DNA of 64,000 nucleotides from NCBI RefSeq assembly GCF_014207705.1, contig NZ_JACHIU010000001.1:2844501-2908500 (forward strand). Reading direction: 5' to 3'. Below are positions 44,532-52,729 of this stretch, piece after piece. The notes below the pieces were generated by a model. The model did no database searches, was not told the origin of the DNA, and saw only the letters and a list, made by a program, of their open reading frames with translations. The stretch is from Sphaerisporangium rubeum. GTDB lineage: Bacteria > Actinomycetota > Actinomycetes > Streptosporangiales > Streptosporangiaceae. The translations under genes and the position numbers were made by a program. Positions within the stretch are counted from its first letter, which is position 1, and every line of letters begins with the position of its first letter.

Positions 44532-45503
44532 ATGGGTGACCGCGAAAAGAGTGAATCGAGAATCGAGTTCTCTCCGCTCGTGAACGGAGTCGACTATTTG
44601 CTGAGCGCTGTCGAACATCTGGAAGGAGGGCCGTCCGCGCGGAACTTGAAATACGCGGTGTTACACCTCCAGGCCGGCGTCGAGGTGCTCCTGAAATCCC
44701 GGCTCATCATCAATGACTGGAAACTTGTCTTCGGCAGGCCAGGCAAGGCCACGCTGGAGAGCTTTCGAAAAGGTGACTTCTACAGCTGCAGCGCGGAGGA
44801 GGCACTGTCTCGGCTGTCCGATATAGGTGTCGAAATTCCGAAGGACGCGAGAGAAGAAATCACCTATTTGAGCCGTCAGCGAAACCGGCTCCAGCACTTC
44901 GGTCTCACCGACACGGCGGCAGCCGTCGAGGCTCGCACGGCCAATGTGCTGAATTTTCTCCTGGATTTCATCAGAAACCACCTTCAACCTGTGCTGCTCG
45001 ACACCGAAGCCGACCACTTGGCCACCCAGATGAACCTCGTGCGGTCTCGCCTGCACCGTATCCAGAGCCTCGTCACCACTCGCATGCAGGCGCTGGCCCA
45101 GCAACTGTCGCGAGCGCCGTGGCAGACCCTTCATTGTCCCCAGTGCGGCCAATGGGCCCTGGTGGTCGACACTCAAGAATCCACATGTCTGTTCTGCCAC
45201 GCTCAACACGACAGGCAGGAACTGCCGCTCGACTACGTCGCGATCATCCTGGAACAGGGCTACCGCGCTTTTCGCAAAGGAGAGCCCTACGCGGATCGCT
45301 GCCCCCAGTGCGACGACGAAAGTCTTGTTCACGGCGTTCTTGTGGCAGCCGACCCCGACAGGCCGATGCGCTTTTGCTTCAGCTGCGCTGAAGCGTTCGA
45401 CAACATCGACGACTGCACCCGCTGCGGACTGCCGTTCATAACAGTCGACGACGAGGGGGGTCTCTGTGGAGGGTGCTGGGACGAATTGACATCAAGAGAC
45501 TAG
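44532..45503 (+). CDS. HEPN-like protein with three C-terminal zinc ribbons
   Basis: 323 residues. The N-terminal about 160 are all-helical, beginning FSPLVNGVDYLLSAVEHL and containing KYAVLHLQAGVEVLLKSRL and EEITYLSRQRNRLQHFGL. RNRLQH fits the R-N/D/H-x3-H (Rx4H) motif of HEPN ribonucleases. Three zinc ribbons follow: CPQCGQW...CLFCH (about 202-225), CPQCDDE...CFSC (about 257-283) and CTRCGLP...CGGC (about 295-318). HEPN proteins are frequent RNA-cleaving toxins or defence effectors; the zinc ribbons could recognise RNA or a partner. Function is inferred from the motif only. ATG 44532 has GGAGG ten bases upstream. GC is lower than in the neighbours, and a transposase fossil lies just upstream, suggesting transfer. 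Confidence 0.75.
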   Translation: MGDREKSESRIEFSPLVNGVDYLLSAVEHLEGGPSARNLKYAVLHLQAGVEVLLKSRLIINDWKLVFGRPGKATLESFRKGDFYSCSAEEALSRLSDIGVEIPKDAREEITYLSRQRNRLQHFGLTDTAAAVEARTANVLNFLLDFIRNHLQPVLLDTEADHLATQMNLVRSRLHRIQSLVTTRMQALAQQLSRAPWQTLHCPQCGQWALVVDTQESTCLFCHAQHDRQELPLDYVAIILEQGYRAFRKGEPYADRCPQCDDESLVHGVLVAADPDRPMRFCFSCAEAFDNIDDCTRCGLPFITVDDEGGLCGGCWDELTSRD

Positions 45504-45648
45504 GCGCGTGCACAAAAGGAGTGCCGGCTTCCACAGGTAAGAATGTGCGCTTCACGGCTTTCCGGCGAGGCGGAGCCGGTCCGGGCTCTGTAAGACGATC
45601 TCGCGGCAGATCAAGGGGACGAGTTGCTGCGTGGCGGGTCCGGCCGGC

Positions 45649-46611
45649 CTAGTCGTCGAGGGCTTCGGTGTAGCGGCGTGCGAGGGTGCGGATGTGGGTG
45701 ACGAGTTCCGGGGGGCCGTCCACGCGGAAGTCCATCATGAGCATGCTGAGGTAGATGGCGATGGTCTCCAAGGCGTCGGCGCCGGTCACCAGGACGCTGG
45801 TGTGCGCGTCGACGGCCTCCACTATGCCTACCGCCGGGTTGATGCGGGCTATCACGGTTTCGGCGGGGGCCAGGACGGTGATGCGGGCTTGGACTTTCCA
45901 GCCGGTTTTGGCTACTTCGCGGAGGACGAAGGCGACCAGGTCGTCGTCCGGCAGGGAGCGTGGCGCGAAGTGGCGGGATGCGGGTCGGACGTCGGTGAGG
46001 TCGGCCACGGGGAGGGCCTGCCAGGTGTGGGTGGTGAGGGGGTAGGCGACGAGGAACCAGCGGCGGCGCCAGTTGATGAGGCGGTACGGCTCGACCTCGG
46101 TCTCGGTGGCGGTGCGGGTGGTGAGCAGGGTCGTGTGGTCGCGGATGGCGGTGGCAATGGTGGTGAGGGTGGTGGCGGGGACGGGTGCGTCGGGTTCGCG
46201 GGAGCCTACGGTGGCGGGGCCTACGGCGGTGGCGGAGCGGAGGGCCGTCACTTTGCGCTGGAGGTGTTTGGGGAGGACGCGCTGGAGTTTGGCGAGGGCT
46301 CTGGTGAGGCTGGCGTCGATGTCGGCGATGCCGGTGGAGCCGTCTTCGGCGAGGCCTACGGCGAGTGCGACGGCTACGGCCTCGTCGTCGTCGAGGAGGA
46401 GTGGCGGCATTTTGGCGCCTTGTCCCAATCGGTAGCCGCCTACGGCGCCGCGGGTGGCGTGGACGGGGTAGCCGAGGTCGCGGAGGCGCTGGATGTCCTG
46501 GCGGAGGGTGCGGCCGGTCACGCCTAGGTGGTCGGCGAGTTCGCGGCCGGTGTGGGAGCGGTCCTGCAGGAGGGACAGCAGGCGCAGCACTCGGGTCGTG
46601 GTCGGTGCCAT
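45649..46611 (-). CDS. YafY-type regulator with WYL domain
   Basis: About 320 residues: N-terminal DeoR/HTH_11 winged helix (TRVLRLLSLLQDRSHTGREL, VTGRTLRQDIQRLRDLGYPV), then a WYL sensor domain (about 150-230, EPYRLINWRRRWFLVAYPL in place of the canonical W-Y-L core) and a WCX C-terminal extension. WYL domains sense nucleic acid or nucleotide ligands in several families. It is divergent from a DinB-fold gene, its probable target. ATG 46611 is chosen; GTG 46629 is also in frame. Confidence 0.9.
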   Translation of the reverse strand: MAPTTTRVLRLLSLLQDRSHTGRELADHLGVTGRTLRQDIQRLRDLGYPVHATRGAVGGYRLGQGAKMPPLLLDDDEAVAVALAVGLAEDGSTGIADIDASLTRALAKLQRVLPKHLQRKVTALRSATAVGPATVGSREPDAPVPATTLTTIATAIRDHTTLLTTRTATETEVEPYRLINWRRRWFLVAYPLTTHTWQALPVADLTDVRPASRHFAPRSLPDDDLVAFVLREVAKTGWKVQARITVLAPAETVIARINPAVGIVEAVDAHTSVLVTGADALETIAIYLSMLMMDFRVDGPPELVTHIRTLARRYTEALDD

Positions 46612-46630
46612 CGATTTCTCGCTCTCCACA

Positions 46631-46659
46631 CCTATTAGGAACGAAAGTAGCCTAATGGG
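46631..46659. promoter_or_regulatory. Candidate WYL-regulator operator
   Basis: CCTATTAGG and CCTAATGGG form an inverted repeat (7 of 8 arm bases) around an 11-base spacer, in the short divergent promoter between the WYL regulator and the DinB-fold gene. It is AT-rich against the background. Confidence 0.5.
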
Positions 46660-46708
46660 GTCGTAGCGTTGGTGTCACAAGCAAGGAAGAACTTCGAAAG
46701 GCGTGAAC

Positions 46709-47329
46709 ATGAACACCACCGACAGCGCGACCGTCGAGTCTCTCCGGCCGGTGTGGCGCGGGGTGCTGGCGGCCTCGTACCAGGCGCTGGAGCGCACCGT
46801 CGCGGGGGTGCGGGACGGCCAGGAGGACAACGTCACGCCGTGCTCGCAGTGGTCGGTCACCCAGGTCATCCAGCACGCCGCCGGGGACCAGCTCGCGTAC
46901 GCGATGAAGCTCGGCGTCGGGAACGGGCCGGCGTACGACCCGTTCGCGCCGTCGGGGACCGTGGACGGCACCGCGGCGGGGCTGGTGAAGGAGGCCGTCG
47001 AGCAGACGGCCGCGGCGTGGGCCACGGTGTCCGACGACACCGCGACCGTTCCGACGCCGTTGCCGCACGGCGACCTGCCTACCCCGGTGGCCGCGGTGAT
47101 GTGCGCGCTCGACGCCGCCGTGCACGCCTGGGACATCGCGGTGGCCACGGGACAGCCGTCGCCGCTGGACGACGAGCTGGCGGGCCACCTGCTCGCCGCC
47201 GCGCGGGGGATCGTCGAGCCGCTGCGGCAGTGGGGTGCGTACGCCGCCGTGGTCGAGGCCGACGGCGCGCCGTCCGCCACCCCGGTGGTGGACGAGCTGC
47301 TGCGGTACCTCGGCCGCGAACCCCGCTGA
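46709..47329 (+). CDS. TIGR03086-type DinB/mycothiol isomerase-like protein
   Basis: 206 residues, second member of the family in this window. The metal-site segments are PCSQWSVTQVIQHAAG (about 42-57) and AAVHAWDIAVATG (about 132-144). As with the first copy, thiol-dependent chemistry is a family-level inference. ATG 46709 follows GAAAGG at good spacing. Divergent from the WYL regulator, which probably controls it. Confidence 0.85.
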   Translation: MNTTDSATVESLRPVWRGVLAASYQALERTVAGVRDGQEDNVTPCSQWSVTQVIQHAAGDQLAYAMKLGVGNGPAYDPFAPSGTVDGTAAGLVKEAVEQTAAAWATVSDDTATVPTPLPHGDLPTPVAAVMCALDAAVHAWDIAVATGQPSPLDDELAGHLLAAARGIVEPLRQWGAYAAVVEADGAPSATPVVDELLRYLGREPR

Positions 47330-47395
47330 CGCGGGACGGGTACACCGGCGATCGCGGGACGGTTACGGCGAGCGGTTACGGAGTAGCATCTAGCC

Positions 47396-48034
47396 GTGCA
47401 GAGTGCCGGACGATCGTCGGGGAGCAGCCGGGCCGACCAGGCCGACCAGAGGCGGGCCGAGTTGCTCGACGCGGCGCGGCGGGTGGTGCTGGAGCGTGGC
47501 ATCTCCAGCACCCGGGTCGCCGACATCGCCAAGGCGACGAACGTCAGCGGCGGGCTCATCCACTATCACTTCGCCACCAAGGACGAGCTGATCACGGCCA
47601 TGCTGCGGTCGACCATCGACGGTGAGGTGGTCCGGCTCGGTGAGATCGTGCGCGGGTCCGGGCCGGCGGTGGAGCGGCTGGACCGGGTGCTGCGGTACTA
47701 CATTCCGCGCACGCGTTCCGATCAGAGCTGGATCCTGTGGATCGACGCCTTCGCGGCGGGACTGCGCGAGAAGGTGCTTCAGGAGATCCTGCTGGAGCTG
47801 GAGTCGGCGTGGATCGGCGCGGTCCGGCAGGTCATCGAGGCCGGGGTCGAGTCGGGGGAGTTCACCTGCGACGACCCCGAGGGTGCGGCGGAACGGCTGG
47901 ACGGCATGCTCGACGGCCTGATCATCCGCTACACGTTGCATCCCAGTGTGCTGTCACGTAAGCGGCTGCTGGAACACGCGCGCGTCGCCGCCTCGCGTGA
48001 GGTGGGGCTGCCTCGTAGCGCCTTTCCCGTCTAG
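47396..48034 (+). CDS. TetR-family regulator
   Basis: 212 residues: helix-turn-helix RRAELLDAARRVVLERGIS and VADIAKATNVSGGLIHYHFA (residues about 18-66), then a BetI/AcrR-like C-terminal domain with ESGEFTCDDPEGAAERLDGMLDG. The GTG start is not preceded by a strong ribosome site. No obvious palindrome or divergent partner identifies its target. Confidence 0.88.
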   Translation: MQSAGRSSGSSRADQADQRRAELLDAARRVVLERGISSTRVADIAKATNVSGGLIHYHFATKDELITAMLRSTIDGEVVRLGEIVRGSGPAVERLDRVLRYYIPRTRSDQSWILWIDAFAAGLREKVLQEILLELESAWIGAVRQVIEAGVESGEFTCDDPEGAAERLDGMLDGLIIRYTLHPSVLSRKRLLEHARVAASREVGLPRSAFPV

Positions 48035-48226
48035 ATCGTGACTCGTTCCCCGTGACCGTGGCGATCGGCGCGTCCCGGACATCAAGCCTTCGCCAAGGGA
48101 AGGCGAATTAGCCCCAGGACGGGCCCGTCGTTCCCCGCGACCACGAACCTTGCTCCCTACCGTGGACGCAGGTGATCATCGGGCTCTCGCCCATGGCGGG
48201 GGCGTTGACATGTTCGGGGAACAAGC
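48035..48226. other. Intergenic region upstream of the surface-protein trio
   Basis: 192 bases. TTCGCC and GGCGAA near 48089-48106 form a small hairpin that may end the TetR transcript. TTGACA at about 48206 could be a -35-like element but is too close to the start. No gene is seen. Confidence 0.35.
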
Positions 48227-48742
48227 ATGCGACTCAGGCTGCTCGCGTTGATGTCGGGTACCGCGCTGACTTTGGCCGTGCTCACCGATCCGGCCGCTGC
48301 CGTGGACACCACGGTGACCTTCACGGTCACCTCCGGCGCGTTGACCATCACCGCGCCTGCGGGGCCGGTGAGCCTCGGCAGCGCGGCGGCGGGCAACAGC
48401 GTCAGCGGGCCGATCGGTTCGATCACGGTGACCGACGCACGAGGCGGAGTCCCCACCTCGGACTGGACCGCCCGTGTCTCGTCCACAGCCTTCGTCGGCC
48501 CGTCCGACACGGTCCCCTCCTCCGCGGCGACCTACACACCCGGCCCCGGCACGCTGATCACCGGGAACGGCACCCTCACCTCGGGCCCCGGCGGGACCCT
48601 GGACGTACAGCGGGTCGCCATGTCCTACAGCGGCGGCACAGGTAACAGCCAGGCGACGTGGAACCCGACCATCGCCGTGGCCATCCCGCTGTCGGTGGGC
48701 CTTGGCACCTACAGCGGGACGGTGACTCACTCCGTTGCCTGA
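48227..48742 (+). CDS. Secreted WxL-like surface protein 1
   Basis: 171 residues with a signal peptide (cleavage near AAAVD), then an all-beta domain: GALTITAPAGPVSLGSA, a TVTDARGG...SDWTARVSSTAF strand pair, and the C-terminal ATWNPTIAVAIP ... GTYSGTVTHSVA. The layout matches the WxL domain of Gram-positive surface proteins, but the last WxL motif position reads THS instead of W-x-L. In Firmicutes, WxL proteins bind peptidoglycan and work with DUF916 partners; a DUF916-like gene follows directly. Confidence 0.65.
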   Translation: MRLRLLALMSGTALTLAVLTDPAAAVDTTVTFTVTSGALTITAPAGPVSLGSAAAGNSVSGPIGSITVTDARGGVPTSDWTARVSSTAFVGPSDTVPSSAATYTPGPGTLITGNGTLTSGPGGTLDVQRVAMSYSGGTGNSQATWNPTIAVAIPLSVGLGTYSGTVTHSVA

Positions 48743-49787
48743 CCCACGACGCGGCAGTCCGGCCATCGGTGTCCTGCTGGCCGGACTGTGTGCCGGCGCG
48801 GTCGCGGTCGCGGCCGTGCCGGTTCCCGCCACGGCCGGCTCCTCGCCGGCGTCGTCCCCGAGGAGAGACGACCCCCGGGGAGGACTGGGTATCCGGCTGG
48901 TCGACGCACCCGTGGCCCGTCGCGCCGACCCTCGTGCGCTCAAGGGTGTGGTGGACCACCTCGATCCTGGGACCACCGTCAGGCGGCGGATCGAGGTGTC
49001 CAACAGCAGCGGGCACCCGATGCGCGTCCAGTTGTATCCGGCGGCGGCCGACATCCGCGGTCACGCGTTCGTCTTCGCGCCTGACCGCACCCCGAACGAG
49101 CTGACGAGCTGGACCACCGTCAGGCCCGCGGAGATCGACCTGGCCCCCGGTCAGGCACGCAGAGTGCGGTTCACCATTCGTGTGCCGTCCGAGGCGTGGA
49201 AGGGTGAGCGGTACGGCGTGATCTGGGCTCAGGCCACCGCCGAGCCCGACAAGGCGCGGAACATCGGCCTGGCCATCCGGGTCGGCATCCGGATGTATCT
49301 CGACATCGGCCCAGGCGGCGAGCCGCCGTCCGACATGAGCATCGACCGGCTCACCCCCGAGCGTGACGCGTCAGGCCGTCCGGTCCTGGCCGCGCGGGTG
49401 CACAACACCGGTGGCCGGGCCTTGGACCTGTCCGGCTCGCTGTCCCTGTCGGACGGGCCGGGTGGACTGCGCGCCGGACCTTACCCCGCACAACTGGGGG
49501 TCACCCTGCGGCCGGGGGAGTCCGGACGGCTGGCCGTCGTCCTGGACCCACGGCTGCCGCAAGGGCCCTGGAAGGCCGACCTGGTGGTCCGTAGCGGCAT
49601 GATCGAACGCGAGGTGTCCGCGACCGTCGTCTTCCCCGAAGCCGGAGTGGGCAGGCCCGTCGCCTTGACCGGCACCTCGTGGCTCATCCTTCCCGCGCTC
49701 GTCGTCGCACTGGGTCTGGCGGCCGCCGGGATCGTCGTCTGGAGACGCCGGCGGGCCGGACCCCACCCCGAACCCCGAAAGGCGTAA
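48735..49787 (+). CDS. DUF916-like (WxLIP) membrane-anchored surface protein
   Basis: 350 residues: signal peptide, DUF916-type beta domain (GIRLVDAPVARRADPRALKG, VDHLDPGTTVRRRIEVSNSS, PSEAWKGERYGVIWAQ), a second beta domain, a C-terminal membrane helix (WLILPALVVALGLAAAGIVV) and a basic tail. This is the partner type of WxL proteins, anchoring them at the cell surface. TTG 48735 overlaps the previous stop, and the next gene's ATG abuts its own stop, so the three genes form a tight operon. Confidence 0.75.
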   Translation: MPDPRRGSPAIGVLLAGLCAGAVAVAAVPVPATAGSSPASSPRRDDPRGGLGIRLVDAPVARRADPRALKGVVDHLDPGTTVRRRIEVSNSSGHPMRVQLYPAAADIRGHAFVFAPDRTPNELTSWTTVRPAEIDLAPGQARRVRFTIRVPSEAWKGERYGVIWAQATAEPDKARNIGLAIRVGIRMYLDIGPGGEPPSDMSIDRLTPERDASGRPVLAARVHNTGGRALDLSGSLSLSDGPGGLRAGPYPAQLGVTLRPGESGRLAVVLDPRLPQGPWKADLVVRSGMIEREVSATVVFPEAGVGRPVALTGTSWLILPALVVALGLAAAGIVVWRRRRAGPHPEPRKA

Positions 49788-50345
49788 ATGCGCAGACGTA
49801 CCCAACCCCCTCTCGTCACCATGGCCGTACTGGCCGGTTGCGTACCCGCGGCGGTCCTGCCGTCATGTCCGGCGTCCACGGCCGCTTCGTCGGCCACCTA
49901 CGTCCTGGCCCGCGCCGGGGCATTGACCATCACCGCACCTGCGGCGGTGTCCCTGGGCAGCGGTACGTCCGGAAGTCAGCGAAGCGCGCAGATGGGGACG
50001 GTGACGGTGACCGACACGCGCGCGCCAGGCGCGGGTGCCTGGACGGCCACTGTCTCCTCGACCGATTACACCCGCACCACCCCGCCGGTGGCCACGATCG
50101 GCCGGGCCAACATGAGCTACTGGTCCGGCCAGGCCACCGCCACCCAAGGAAATGGGCCGTTCGTTCCCGGGCAGCCGACCGCCGCGGCCAGGGTCACCCT
50201 CGCCGTCCCACGGACGGCGTTCTCCCGCACCGCGCAAGGGGGGGTCAACTCCGCCTCCTGGAATCCCACCCTGGTCCTGTCCATCCCCTTCGCCGGCGTG
50301 ACCGCCGGCACCTACACCGGCGTCGTCACCCACTCCGTCGCCTGA
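49788..50345 (+). CDS. Secreted WxL-like surface protein 2
   Basis: 185 residues, paralogue of the first gene of the operon: signal peptide, AGALTITAPAAVSLGSG, TVTDTRAPGAGAWTATVSST, VNSASWNPTLVLSIP and the same ending GTYTGVVTHSVA. A long Gly/Thr-rich insert lies in the middle. The shared THSVA ending suggests a fixed binding or export determinant in this actinobacterial version. Its last 20 bases overlap the 3' end of the convergent TetR gene. Confidence 0.65.
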   Translation: MRRRTQPPLVTMAVLAGCVPAAVLPSCPASTAASSATYVLARAGALTITAPAAVSLGSGTSGSQRSAQMGTVTVTDTRAPGAGAWTATVSSTDYTRTTPPVATIGRANMSYWSGQATATQGNGPFVPGQPTAAARVTLAVPRTAFSRTAQGGVNSASWNPTLVLSIPFAGVTAGTYTGVVTHSVA

Positions 50346-50934
50346 CCGCCGCCACGTCTTCGCCGGCCTGGGAGGACCGGTCCCGCAGGCCGGCGAAGAC
50401 GATGGTGAGGGTGCGTTCCTGGAGATCGGGGGACCAGCCGGAACGCAGTGCGCCTTGGCAGGTGGCGGTGAGCAGGGCCATGACCTCGTCGAGGCGGACG
50501 GCGGGGTCGACGGCGCCGCAGTGTTGCGCGCGGCTCAGCAAGGTCTGCACGGCGGCGCTGAGGGTGAGGACGGGACCGGAGACCTCCAGCTGTACGCCGG
50601 TGTCGGCGGCGAGCAGGTCGGCGACGGTCTTCTTGGCGGCGGCCTGCGCGACCATGTGGCGGAAGTAGTCGAACAGGGCCGTGGCGGGGTCGCCGTCGGC
50701 GGCGAGGGTCGCGGCCTCCTCGGTGAGGCGCTCCAGCAGGTCTTTGACGATGGCCTGCAGGAGGTCTCTTTTGGTGGGGAAGTGTCGGAAGACGGTGCCG
50801 ATGGCCACGCCGGCCCGTGCGGCGACCTCCTCGGTGGACGCGGACGCGCCTTTCTCGGCGAACACGGCCGCCGCCTCGGCGAGGATGCGGGACCGGTTGC
50901 GCTTGGCGTCGGCGCGCACAGGCGATTCAGGCAT
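50326..50934 (-). CDS. TetR-family regulator controlling the SnoaL-like gene
   Basis: 202 residues: helix-turn-helix NRSRILAEAAAVFAEKGA and EEVAARAGVAIGTVFRHFPTKR (about 12-55), then a TetR C-terminal domain with VADLLAADTGVQLEVSG. Its N-terminal codons and leader are duplicated upstream (see the direct repeat), so a 22-codon frame precedes it. Paired palindromes before the divergent SnoaL-like gene are its probable operators. Confidence 0.88.
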   Translation of the reverse strand: MPESPVRADAKRNRSRILAEAAAVFAEKGASASTEEVAARAGVAIGTVFRHFPTKRDLLQAIVKDLLERLTEEAATLAADGDPATALFDYFRHMVAQAAAKKTVADLLAADTGVQLEVSGPVLTLSAAVQTLLSRAQHCGAVDPAVRLDEVMALLTATCQGALRSGWSPDLQERTLTIVFAGLRDRSSQAGEDVAAVRRRSG

Positions 50935-51011
50935 GCGGAGATCCGTCCGTGAGGAGGTCGCGGGGCCGGTCGGTGCGCATAGGCGATTCAGGCATGCGGA
51001 AGTCCGTCCGT
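50914..51011. repeat. Direct repeat duplicating the TetR start region
   Basis: Bases 50914-50950 and 50975-51011 are 37-base copies with three mismatches, offset by 61. Each contains the minus-strand ATGCCTGAATCGCCT start codons of the TetR gene plus leader bases. Confidence 0.85.
50927..50995 (-). CDS. 22-codon upstream frame created by the duplication
   Basis: Starting at the duplicated ATG (50995), the frame encodes MPESPMRTDRPRDLLTDGSP and HA, and ends at a TGA six bases inside the TetR gene. Its first residues copy the TetR start MPESPVR. It may be translated and affect TetR synthesis by coupling; it could also be silent. Confidence 0.35.
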   Translation of the reverse strand: MPESPMRTDRPRDLLTDGSPHA

Positions 51012-51040
51012 TGACAAGATGAGTCGGCACTCATTATTTT
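51011..51040 (+). promoter_or_regulatory. Promoter of the SnoaL-like gene
   Basis: TTGACA at 51011-51016 and TATTTT at 51035-51040 are separated by 18 bases, a good sigma-70-type promoter. The first TetR palindrome lies exactly between the two elements. Confidence 0.6.
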
Positions 51041-51060
51041 CCAACGTGAGTCGTCACTCA
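51020..51060. promoter_or_regulatory. Two TetR operators
   Basis: TGAGTCGGCACTCA (51020-51033) and TGAGTCGTCACTCA (51047-51060) share perfect 5-base arms TGAGT/ACTCA with a 4-base centre and are 27 bases apart. They straddle the -10 element, so binding would block transcription. Confidence 0.75.
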
Positions 51061-51085
51061 TCTTAGTCGGCTGGAAGGATTCGCC

Positions 51086-51499
51086 ATGCGCACACCACGC
51101 GAGCTGTTCGAGGATTTCCCCATCTTCGGCGAGCACGAAGACGTCCTCGCCGACGGCCTCGTGGTCGAGACGCCGTTCGCGCCGCCGGGCCGGCCGCGGC
51201 GGTGGGTAGGCAAGGAGGAGTGGCTCGCGTTCGCGCGGCCCGGACGGCAGGCGTTCCCGTTCGAGCTGCGGCGCCGGAAAGTGGTGGTCCACGAGACGGC
51301 CGACCCCGAGGTGATCGTGGTCGAGTACGAACTCGGTGGCACGTTGCCGGACGGACGCGAGGCCTGGGCCCCGTTCGCCGGGGTGCTGCGCGCGAGGGAC
51401 GGCAAGGTCGTGCTCTGGCGTGAGTACCAGGACCCGATCGCCGTCGCGGCGGCCACCGGAGGACTGCCGGGTCTGGTGGCGTCGCTGCGCGGGGATTGA
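51086..51499 (+). CDS. SnoaL/NTF2-like protein
   Basis: A 137-residue cone-shaped NTF2-fold protein (FEDFPIFGEHEDVLADGLVV, VVHETADPEVIVVEYELGG, FAGVLRARDGKVVLWREYQD). Members are ketosteroid isomerase-like enzymes or ligand-binding proteins; no specific reaction can be assigned. Divergent from, and probably repressed by, the TetR protein. Confidence 0.85.
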   Translation: MRTPRELFEDFPIFGEHEDVLADGLVVETPFAPPGRPRRWVGKEEWLAFARPGRQAFPFELRRRKVVVHETADPEVIVVEYELGGTLPDGREAWAPFAGVLRARDGKVVLWREYQDPIAVAAATGGLPGLVASLRGD

Positions 51500-51519
51500 C
51501 ACCGGTGACGGCACTGAGT

Positions 51520-51537
51520 TGACTGGGTGATCAGTCA
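51520..51537. promoter_or_regulatory. TGACTG-N6-CAGTCA palindrome, site 2
   Basis: TGACTGGGTGATCAGTCA is a perfect 6-base inverted repeat 17 bases before the acyl-CoA dehydrogenase start. It has the same arms and spacing as the site before the acyl-CoA synthetase at 33426. Confidence 0.6.
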
Positions 51538-51554
51538 GCCTAGGAGAGGATGCC

Positions 51555-52721
51555 ATGACGTCCCTGGTACGGCTCACGCCGGAGCAGGACGAACTGCGCG
51601 CGCGGGCCCGCCGGTTCGTCGACGAGGAGCTCGTGCCGCACGAGGAGACCGCCGAGCGGTCCGGCGGCCGGCTGCCGTCCGGCGTCGTGGCCGGCATCAT
51701 GACGGCCGCCGTCCGCGCACGCCTCAACGGCGGCAGGCACAGCGTCGCGCACGGCGGCCAGGGGTGGTCGGCCGTCGACTACGTCGTGGCGCACGAACAA
51801 CTCGGCCGCAACACCAACGGCCTGTGGTGGTGGGTGCCGGACGCCTACAACGTGATGTCCGCCGGCACCCCGGAGCAGATCGACCGATACCTGCGGCCCG
51901 CACTGCGCGGCGAGGGCTGGCTGTCGTACGCCGTCACCGAGGAGCACGCCGGCTCGGACCCCTCAGGCATCCGCACCACCGCGCGCCGCGACGCCGGAGG
52001 CTGGGTCCTCGACGGTGAGAAGTGGTTCGTCACCAGCGGCGACGTCGCCGCCGCGCACATCGTGGTCGCGCTCGCCGAGGAGCACGGCCCGACCCTGTTC
52101 GTCGTGGACGCCGCCACCGAGGGCCTGACCTTCACCGACGACCCGCCGTTCACCCACACCTTCCCGCACGGCCACCCCACCCTGCGCCTGGACGGCGTGC
52201 GCGTCCCCGAGACCGCGGTCCTCGGCCCGCTCGGCGGCGCGGACGACCTCCAGCGCGCGTGGTTCGTCGAGGAACGCCTCGGCATCGCGGCCCACTGCGT
52301 CGGCGCGATGAGCAGACTCCTGGAGGAATCCGTCGCCTGGGCCACCGCCCGCGTACAAGGCGGCGTGCCGATCATCGAGCACCAGGGGGTGGCCTTCCCT
52401 CTCGCCGACTCGGCCGCCGACGCCGCCGCGGCCCGCCTGCTGGTGTACGAGGTCGCGTCGCTGGCCGACTCCGGCACCGACCCCAGGATCGTCCACGCCA
52501 AGGCGTCCCTGGCCAAGCTCTTCGCCAGCGAAGCCGCACACCGCTGCGCCGACCGCGCCGTCCAGACCTTCGGCGGCCGCGGCTACATGCGCACCACCCC
52601 GGCGGAACGCTTTCTGCGCGAACTGCGCGTGGACCGCATCTGGGAGGGGACGAGCGAGATCCAGCGCCTCGTCATCACGCGCTCGATGCTCCGCCGCGGC
52701 GTCCCGTCGGTCATCGCCTGA
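51555..52721 (+). CDS. Acyl-CoA dehydrogenase
   Basis: A 388-residue flavoprotein. FAD-binding AVTEEHAGSDPSGI (about 129), GEKWFVTSGD, substrate-lid and QTFGGRGYMRTTPAERFLRE (about 337) are intact, and the catalytic Glu is in RIWEGTSEIQR. It is unlike the leucine-operon enzyme in sequence and has the palindrome of a different regulon, so a different acyl-CoA substrate is likely. AGGAGAGG precedes the start. Confidence 0.9.
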   Translation: MTSLVRLTPEQDELRARARRFVDEELVPHEETAERSGGRLPSGVVAGIMTAAVRARLNGGRHSVAHGGQGWSAVDYVVAHEQLGRNTNGLWWWVPDAYNVMSAGTPEQIDRYLRPALRGEGWLSYAVTEEHAGSDPSGIRTTARRDAGGWVLDGEKWFVTSGDVAAAHIVVALAEEHGPTLFVVDAATEGLTFTDDPPFTHTFPHGHPTLRLDGVRVPETAVLGPLGGADDLQRAWFVEERLGIAAHCVGAMSRLLEESVAWATARVQGGVPIIEHQGVAFPLADSAADAAAARLLVYEVASLADSGTDPRIVHAKASLAKLFASEAAHRCADRAVQTFGGRGYMRTTPAERFLRELRVDRIWEGTSEIQRLVITRSMLRRGVPSVIA

Positions 52722-52729
52722 CCGCGGGG

